Positions 59,329 through 64,000 of a stretch of DNA of 64,000 bases are shown here, in pieces. The stretch is from CAG-791 sp963593905. Lineage in GTDB: Bacteria > Bacillota > Clostridia > Lachnospirales > Lachnospiraceae. Under the pieces are notes generated by a model. The model was not told the origin of the DNA. It saw nothing but the letters and a program-made list of their open reading frames with translations, and did no database searches. Where the stretch lies: positions 1 through 64,000 of the forward strand of contig CAVBBL010000011.1 of assembly GCA_963593905.1 (NCBI GenBank). The letters run 5' to 3'. The stretch's first letter is position 1, and each line of letters opens with the position of its first letter. The position numbers were made by a program, and so were the translations under genes.

Positions 59329-60315
59329 TTAGTGCTCTAAGCTGCTCATCTTAGCAGCTACGCCGTAGCCAAGCTCCTCTGTGTGAGAATTAAAGTCTGC
59401 ATCGGACATGATGTAGTCAAGAAATGCCTTGTTTACTTCATCAGGCTCGCCCTTGGTATACATATGCTCTGCAGTCCATACAGGATAAGTGCCGTTGTAG
59501 GTATTCTCCAGTGTAGGCTCTACGCCGTCGATAGCGATGGTGGATACTCCTGTGTCACTGCCGGTGAGATAGGAAAGTGCTACATAACCGATCGCACCCT
59601 TGGTATCCTTTACATTCTGGAGAAGGACACCGGAATCATCAGTTTCCATGGATGCGTTGGAAGCTTCCTCGTTGCCGTCCAGTGCATACTTCTGGAAGGT
59701 AGCGCGAGTGCCGGAAGAGGTGGGACGGGTTACCAGAACGATGTCCTCATCAGGTCCGCCTACTTCGCTCCAATTGGTGGTCTTACCGGTAAAAATGGAG
59801 ATCAGCTGCTCCTTGGTCAGGTCGGTTACGCCTGCCTCTGCCACATCAGGATTGACGATGGCAGCCATAGTCACGATGCAAACCTGATGATCTACCAGGT
59901 CTGCTGCCTGGTCAGCTTCCAGCTTGTCCTCTGCTGCCACATCGGAATCACCGATAGTAACAGTGCCTTCCGCCACCTGCTTTAAGCCCTCACCGGAACC
60001 GCCGGCATCTACCGTGATGGAAACATCGGGATACTTGGAAATAAACATGTCAGCAGCTTCATCTACCAGAGGTTTTAATGCGGAAGAGCCTGCTGCGGTG
60101 ATGGTGCCAGTCAGATCTGCAGCTGCCTCCGTGGTCTCTGTGCTCTCGCTTGCCGCTGCGTCAGCGGATTCCTCTGCGGCGCTCTCTTCCGTAGCAGCTG
60201 CCTCGGTGGAAGCAGCATCTGTGCTTGCAGAAGAACTGCCGCATCCTGCCAGCATAGCACCGGCCATGGTCAATGCTGCTGTCAAAGCGATCATCTTTGA
60301 TACTACGTTCTTTTT
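59329..60315 (-). CDS. pstS: Phosphate-binding lipoprotein PstS
   Basis: A 328-residue phosphate-binding protein. A lipoprotein signal ends in MLAGCG (Cys around residue 25), then an Ala/Ser/Glu-rich linker to about residue 70. The binding domain has GSSALKPLVDEAADMF, VDAGGSGEGLKQV, GDSDVAAEDK and TRPTSSGTRATF, which line the phosphate site. AAAGGAG lies seven bases before the ATG at 60315. It is the first gene of the locus, with a likely Pho box upstream. Confidence 0.95.
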   Translation of the reverse strand, partial: KKNVVSKMIALTAALTMAGAMLAGCGSSSASTDAASTEAAATEESAAEESADAAASESTETTEAAADLTGTITAAGSSALKPLVDEAADMFISKYPDVSITVDAGGSGEGLKQVAEGTVTIGDSDVAAEDKLEADQAADLVDHQVCIVTMAAIVNPDVAEAGVTDLTKEQLISIFTGKTTNWSEVGGPDEDIVLVTRPTSSGTRATFQKYALDGNEEASNASMETDDSGVLLQNVKDTKGAIGYVALSYLTGSDTGVSTIAIDGVEPTLENTYNGTYPVWTAEHMYTKGEPDEVNKAFLDYIMSDADFNSHTEELGYGVAAKMSSLEH

Positions 60316-60361
60316 CATAATAATCTCCTTTTTAAAACCTGTTTCGTTTCGGTACAACCCG

Positions 60362-60427
60362 ATTCTATTCCAGGTCCGTTTTTCCTGATAGCATGCAAAA
60401 GTAAGATGTACGTAAAAAGGAGGTAAA
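60362..60427 (-). promoter_or_regulatory. Candidate Pho box and -10 upstream of pstS
   Basis: Minus-strand TTTACC, TTTACG and CTTACT recur at exact 11-bp spacing between 60427 and 60395. This matches the direct-repeat pattern bound by PhoB/PhoP. A possible -10 box TAGAAT lies at 60367-60362. Confidence 0.6.
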
Positions 60428-60487
60428 GTGTCCTTTGCATGCCACTTGGGCGCAAATCACAAGATAATGACAGAAAATAAACAACAA

Positions 60488-60520
60488 AAAAGGCACAGTT
60501 CATTTTTGTCTGTGCCCTTT
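60488..60520 (-). terminator. Terminator after the toxin gene
   Basis: GGCACAG (60492-60498) and CTGTGCC (60510-60516) form a stem flanked by A- and T-runs, so it can work on either strand. It isolates pstS from the toxin-antitoxin operon. Confidence 0.85.
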
Positions 60521-60575
60521 GCATGCAAAAACGCCATCCGTTTTAAAGTGACGCTTTTTATATCTGTTATTCTGT

Positions 60576-60890
60576 TTAACTGATCAGCCAACTGTAATCC
60601 TTACGACAGTCAAGAATATAATCCACATACACCATATCATCTTTGATTTGATAAAGAATAAGATACCAATTTTCAACAAACATCTTGTGATATTTATTCG
60701 GCGGTATATAAGGTTCCTCAAAGAACGGGAAACGCTGCGGCATATGGTCTAAAGAACGCATCGCCGCCAGCAGTTCTTTCTTTTTTGCAACGGCGGCTTC
60801 TTTGCTGACCTGAGCCATAAAGCGGATGTGTATTCCCAACATTTTCTTTGCCCTGTCAGAAACAATCACTTTATATCTCTTATCTGCCAT
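60576..60890 (-). CDS. RelE/ParE-family toxin
   Basis: A 104-residue protein with VIVSDRAKKMLG at the start and WYLILYQIKDDMVYVDYILDCRKDYSWLI at the end (motifs RAKKML, YQI, and VYVDYILDCRKD), typical of the RelE/ParE fold. It starts three bases after the antitoxin stop. Whether it cleaves mRNA (RelE-like) or poisons gyrase (ParE-like) cannot be told from the sequence; the late Arg and Tyr fit a ribonuclease. Confidence 0.85.
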   Translation of the reverse strand: MADKRYKVIVSDRAKKMLGIHIRFMAQVSKEAAVAKKKELLAAMRSLDHMPQRFPFFEEPYIPPNKYHKMFVENWYLILYQIKDDMVYVDYILDCRKDYSWLIS

Positions 60891-60893
60891 ACA

Positions 60894-61160
60894 CTATACC
60901 TCTGCGATCACATCATCAAGATACGCATCCAGTTCATCAAGAGTACAGCCATTTCTTCCTGCCATTCTGTCTTCTTCAACAGCAAGCAGTTCTTCCCTTA
61001 ATTTCAGCATTTTTTCCCAACGGTTATAAGTTTCAATATCCATAACCACCAAATCTCCCTCACCATTCTTGGTTAGGAATACCGGCTCTGCCGTTTTACG
61101 GCACATATCGGCAATCTCATTGTAGTTCTGGCGGATTGCTGCGGACGGACGAATATTCAT
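60894..61160 (-). CDS. Phd/YefM-family antitoxin
   Basis: An 88-residue protein with an N-terminal DNA-binding half (RPSAAIRQNYNEIADMC, PVFLTKNGEGDLVVMDIETY) and an acidic C-terminal tail that would neutralise the toxin. It precedes the toxin, as is usual for type II pairs. AAGGAGG lies seven bases before the ATG at 61160. Confidence 0.88.
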   Translation of the reverse strand: MNIRPSAAIRQNYNEIADMCRKTAEPVFLTKNGEGDLVVMDIETYNRWEKMLKLREELLAVEEDRMAGRNGCTLDELDAYLDDVIAEV

Positions 61161-61190
61161 AATGATACCTCCTTGCAACAGTTATGGTAG

Positions 61191-61234
61191 TAATATTCTA
61201 ACTATATTATGCTCATTTCATGCAACCAGGTCAA
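61191..61234 (-). promoter_or_regulatory. Toxin-antitoxin promoter with operator
   Basis: TTGACC (61234-61229) and CATAAT (61211-61206) are 17 bp apart. The palindrome TAATATTCTAACTATATTA (61191-61209; arms TAATAT and ATATTA) overlaps the -10 box, a normal place for autoregulation by the antitoxin. Confidence 0.65.
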
Positions 61235-61255
61235 CACTTTCAAGAAATCACTATA

Positions 61256-64000
61256 CTATCGCAGCAGCTTGGCCATAGTCACCAATATCTCTTCCACAGC
61301 CTCCAGAAGCGTCTCCTCGTCCTTCACCGTCACGCCGCTGGTCTTAAAGCTATAGGTAAACACCGGCGCACCCTTGACAGTGAACTGCATCTGTCCACGG
61401 AACTGCTTTAAAAACAGGGGAATATTCTCCACTCGAAGCTTGGCCCCGTCCGCCGGATAGAGGCGAACGCTCCCTCCTGCCCCGGTGATCTCTTTTAAGT
61501 CCAGCGTTCCGGCAATGGCACGGATCAGTGCCACCCGCAGCAGATTTTTAGCCGGCATGGGGATATCTCCGAAGCGATCCTGCAGCTCATCCCGTACATC
61601 CTCGCAGTCCTCTGTGCCGGTAATGGCGGCAATGCGCTTGTAGATATCCAATTTCTGCACCTCGTTGACGATATAGCTCTCCGGAATATAGGCATCCACG
61701 TGCAGATTGACACTGGTATTTTTCTCCTGTTCCACCGGCAGACCCTTGACCGTCTTCACCGCCTCGTCCAGGAGCTTACAGTACATATCGTACCCCACTG
61801 CCTGCATATGACCGTGCTGCGCCCTGCCCAGCACACTGCCGGCGCCTCGGATCTCCAGATCCCGCATCGCGATTTTAAAGCCGCTTCCCAATTCTGTGAA
61901 TTCCCGGATGGCAGACAAACGCTTTTCCGCCACCTCCTTCAGCATCTTATCCCTCTTGTACATCAGGAAAGCAAAGGCAGTGCGATTGGAACGCCCCACA
62001 CGCCCCCGCAGCTGATAGAGCTGGGAGAGGCCCATCTGATCCGCATCGCTGATAATCATGGTATTGACATTGGAAATATCCAGACCAGTCTCAATGATGG
62101 TCGTGGACACCAACACATCGATTTCCCCGTCTATAAAGGCATACATAATCTTTTCCAGCTGGGACTCGCTCATCTGACCGTGGGCGAAGGCCACCCTTGC
62201 CTCCGGCACCAACTCCCCGATTCGCGATGCTGTGATTTCGATGTCATTGACCCGATTGTGGACATAATAGACCTGCCCCTTCCGGGACAGCTCCCGGACG
62301 ATGGCCTCCCGAATCATCTCTTCATTATATTCCATGACATAGGTCTGGATGGGCTGACGCTCTCCCGGCGCCTCCTCCAGGACACTCATATCCCGGATGC
62401 CCACCAGACTCATGTGCAATGTTCTGGGGATGGGTGTGGCTGTCAGCGTCAGCACATCTACATCCTCTTTCATCTGTTTGATCTTTTCCTTGTGAGTGAC
62501 ACCGAAGCGCTGCTCCTCATCCACTACCAAAAGACCCAGATTCTTAAACTGCACATCCTTTCCCAGGAGTCTGTGTGTTCCTACTACGATATCACACTGT
62601 CCGTTTTTGAGAGCCTGCAGGGTGGCCTTCTGCTCTGTAGGGGTGCGGAAGCGGGAGAGAAGTCCCACATTCACCGGAAAAGCATGCATCCGCTCGCAGA
62701 AGGTATTGTAGTGCTGCTGTGCCAAAATCGTGGTAGGAACCAGGACTGCCACCTGCATGCCGTCCTGCACCGCCTTAAAGGCAGCCCGGACGGCAATCTC
62801 TGTCTTGCCATAACCCACATCTCCGCAGATCAGGCGATCCATGATTCTGGTACTCTCCATATCCGCCTTGGTATCAGCGATGGCCTGCAGCTGATCCTCT
62901 GTCTCATTGTAAGGGAACATTTCCTCAAATTCCTGCTGCCACACTGTATCCTTGGTAAAGGCATGTCCCTGATGAGACTGACGTTTTGCATAGAGCTCCA
63001 CCAGATCTTGCGCCACCAGCTCTACAGCCTTCTGCACCTTATTTCTGGTATTGGTCCACTCCTGGGAGCCGAGCTTATTGAGCTTAGGCTTCACTGCCCC
63101 TGCCGCCGCGTACTTCTGCAGCACATTCAATTCAGTAGGCAGCACATAAAGTGTGCCTCCGCCACCGTACTCGATCTTGATATAATCCTTGGCAATGTGC
63201 TCTACTTCTATCTTTTCAATGCCTCGGTAGATTCCCACACCGTGATCCTCATGAACCACATAGTCTCCCACCTTCAGGTCATTGAAATCCTGAATGCGCT
63301 CACCCTCGTATTTCTTCTTTTTCCGAGCCCTTTTCTTTTGCTTTTCCGTGCCGAAAATATCGGATTCGGCGATAACAGTGAATTTTAATGCCGGATAAGA
63401 AAAACCGTGCAGCACAGCACCATACTGGGTCATGATCTCCCCGGGCTTTAACTCTCTGTCCGGATTGTCACTGTAAAAGGCCGTGATACCATTGTCCGTC
63501 AGATCCGCCGCCAGACGCTTAGCTCTGGTGCGGGAGGGAGAGAGAATCAGCACCCGACTGTTTTCCTTTCGCAGCTTCCCCAAATCCGTCTGCAAGGTAT
63601 CAAAGCTGTTATTATAGGGCGCCGTGCTCTGGGCGTGCATGGAATAAACCGGTACCTTTTCCATGAGATCACAACCCGCAGAAAGCCCGGAAAGTCCCAC
63701 CCTTCTGTAGTCCGTCAATTGGCTGCGCAGACTGTCATAGCTTCGAAGCAACTCCATCTGTCCCGGCAGGATATACCCCTTTTTCACCCGCTGGGTCATG
63801 CTCTCCCTGAACTCTAATTCCACGGCGCAGGCATGCTCCTGGCAGTGCTTTGGCTCATCCAGGAAAACCATGGTGTCCTCCGCGTCAAAGAGATCCAGAA
63901 AATTAGAGGCCGCCGGATAGAAATAATGAATAAAACTCTCCAGCCCCTCATAATTTTTCCAGTTCTCCGCCTGATCCAATACATCCTCTATGGTTTCCTT
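61256..64000 (-). CDS. mfd: Transcription-repair coupling factor Mfd (5' end outside window)
   Basis: The 915 codons present are the middle and C-terminal part of Mfd, which removes stalled RNA polymerase and recruits UvrA. Visible in order: part of the UvrB-like region, the polymerase-interacting domain (VGDYVVHEDHGVGIYRGIE), the translocase with Walker A GDVGYGKTEIAVR and VVDEEQRFGV, the RG-type helicase motifs (LTATPIPRTLHMSL, QLRGRVGRSNR) and the TRCF C-terminal domain. The frame is open to the right edge, so the N terminus lies beyond it. Confidence 0.95.
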   Translation of the reverse strand, partial: KETIEDVLDQAENWKNYEGLESFIHYFYPAASNFLDLFDAEDTMVFLDEPKHCQEHACAVELEFRESMTQRVKKGYILPGQMELLRSYDSLRSQLTDYRRVGLSGLSAGCDLMEKVPVYSMHAQSTAPYNNSFDTLQTDLGKLRKENSRVLILSPSRTRAKRLAADLTDNGITAFYSDNPDRELKPGEIMTQYGAVLHGFSYPALKFTVIAESDIFGTEKQKKRARKKKKYEGERIQDFNDLKVGDYVVHEDHGVGIYRGIEKIEVEHIAKDYIKIEYGGGGTLYVLPTELNVLQKYAAAGAVKPKLNKLGSQEWTNTRNKVQKAVELVAQDLVELYAKRQSHQGHAFTKDTVWQQEFEEMFPYNETEDQLQAIADTKADMESTRIMDRLICGDVGYGKTEIAVRAAFKAVQDGMQVAVLVPTTILAQQHYNTFCERMHAFPVNVGLLSRFRTPTEQKATLQALKNGQCDIVVGTHRLLGKDVQFKNLGLLVVDEEQRFGVTHKEKIKQMKEDVDVLTLTATPIPRTLHMSLVGIRDMSVLEEAPGERQPIQTYVMEYNEEMIREAIVRELSRKGQVYYVHNRVNDIEITASRIGELVPEARVAFAHGQMSESQLEKIMYAFIDGEIDVLVSTTIIETGLDISNVNTMIISDADQMGLSQLYQLRGRVGRSNRTAFAFLMYKRDKMLKEVAEKRLSAIREFTELGSGFKIAMRDLEIRGAGSVLGRAQHGHMQAVGYDMYCKLLDEAVKTVKGLPVEQEKNTSVNLHVDAYIPESYIVNEVQKLDIYKRIAAITGTEDCEDVRDELQDRFGDIPMPAKNLLRVALIRAIAGTLDLKEITGAGGSVRLYPADGAKLRVENIPLFLKQFRGQMQFTVKGAPVFTYSFKTSGVTVKDEETLLEAVEEILVTMAKLLR

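Overview
The window looks like about 64 kb of chromosome from a moderate-GC member of the Clostridia, most likely the family Lachnospiraceae. This rests on gene content and style: a type-2 IleRS behind a T-box, a TIGR03905-type TSCPD protein, a YesM/YesN-like two-component system beside a carbohydrate ABC transporter, GH3/GH31/GH106-like glycosidases, AGGAGG-type ribosome binding sites and AT-rich TTGACA/TATAAT promoters. No rRNA, tRNA, CRISPR array, prophage or insertion sequence was seen. Nearly all of it is ordinary core genome; the unusual material is in the intergenic and leader sequences.

Layout. 1-6.8 kb: a lysophospholipid acyltransferase (minus), dihydroorotase pyrC (plus), then a minus-strand cell-wall cluster (alpha/beta hydrolase, membrane-anchored MurF, Ddl). 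6.8-15.6 kb: an aconitase-family hydratase, glycogen phosphorylase and T-box-controlled ileS, all minus. 15.7-16.2 kb: two tiny plus-strand peptide genes with their own terminator. 16.2-29 kb: a carbohydrate locus with a domain-permuted GH3 enzyme, a GH106-like enzyme, two ABC permeases and a binding lipoprotein (minus), and a divergent histidine kinase and AraC-type response regulator (plus). 29-33.4 kb: sbcC and sbcD. 34-36.4 kb: a GH31 enzyme with its own promoter, operator and long leader. 36.5-41 kb: murG, a TSCPD protein, an SMR transporter and tex. 41-46.5 kb: a heterodimeric ABC exporter, two related small peptides ending in WFRKIFG, and an esterase. 46.5-50.6 kb: a MATE transporter, an M19 dipeptidase and pncB behind a NiaR-like palindrome. 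50.6-60.5 kb: a complete phosphate locus read pstS-pstC-pstA-pstB-phoU-Na/Pi transporter-phoB-phoR. 60.5-61.2 kb: a type II toxin-antitoxin pair. 61.3 kb to the end: mfd, running off the window.

The most unusual feature is a system of structured repeats placed directly in front of start codons. Element A (four copies, near 7-145, 4128-4240, 33845-33996 and 37897-38016) has a hairpin whose loop CCGCAGGCGT is complementary to a strand just upstream of the Shine-Dalgarno sequence. That same strand can instead form a local hairpin, so each copy could switch between two folds. The stems differ in sequence between copies but keep their pairing. Element B (about ten full or partial copies) is an ordered array of up to four hairpins that ends in the AGAGG ribosome binding site of the next gene. 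The elements precede unrelated genes (ddl, GH31, TSCPD, phoU, phoB, sbcC, a hydrolase, tex), so they look like a mobile or domesticated family that supplies translation-initiation regions rather than a riboswitch for one ligand. The second notable feature is the two pairs of unrecognised small peptides at 15.8-16.1 kb and 44.9-45.3 kb; each pair is two paralogues with a conserved C terminus, and the second pair lies just upstream of an ABC exporter.
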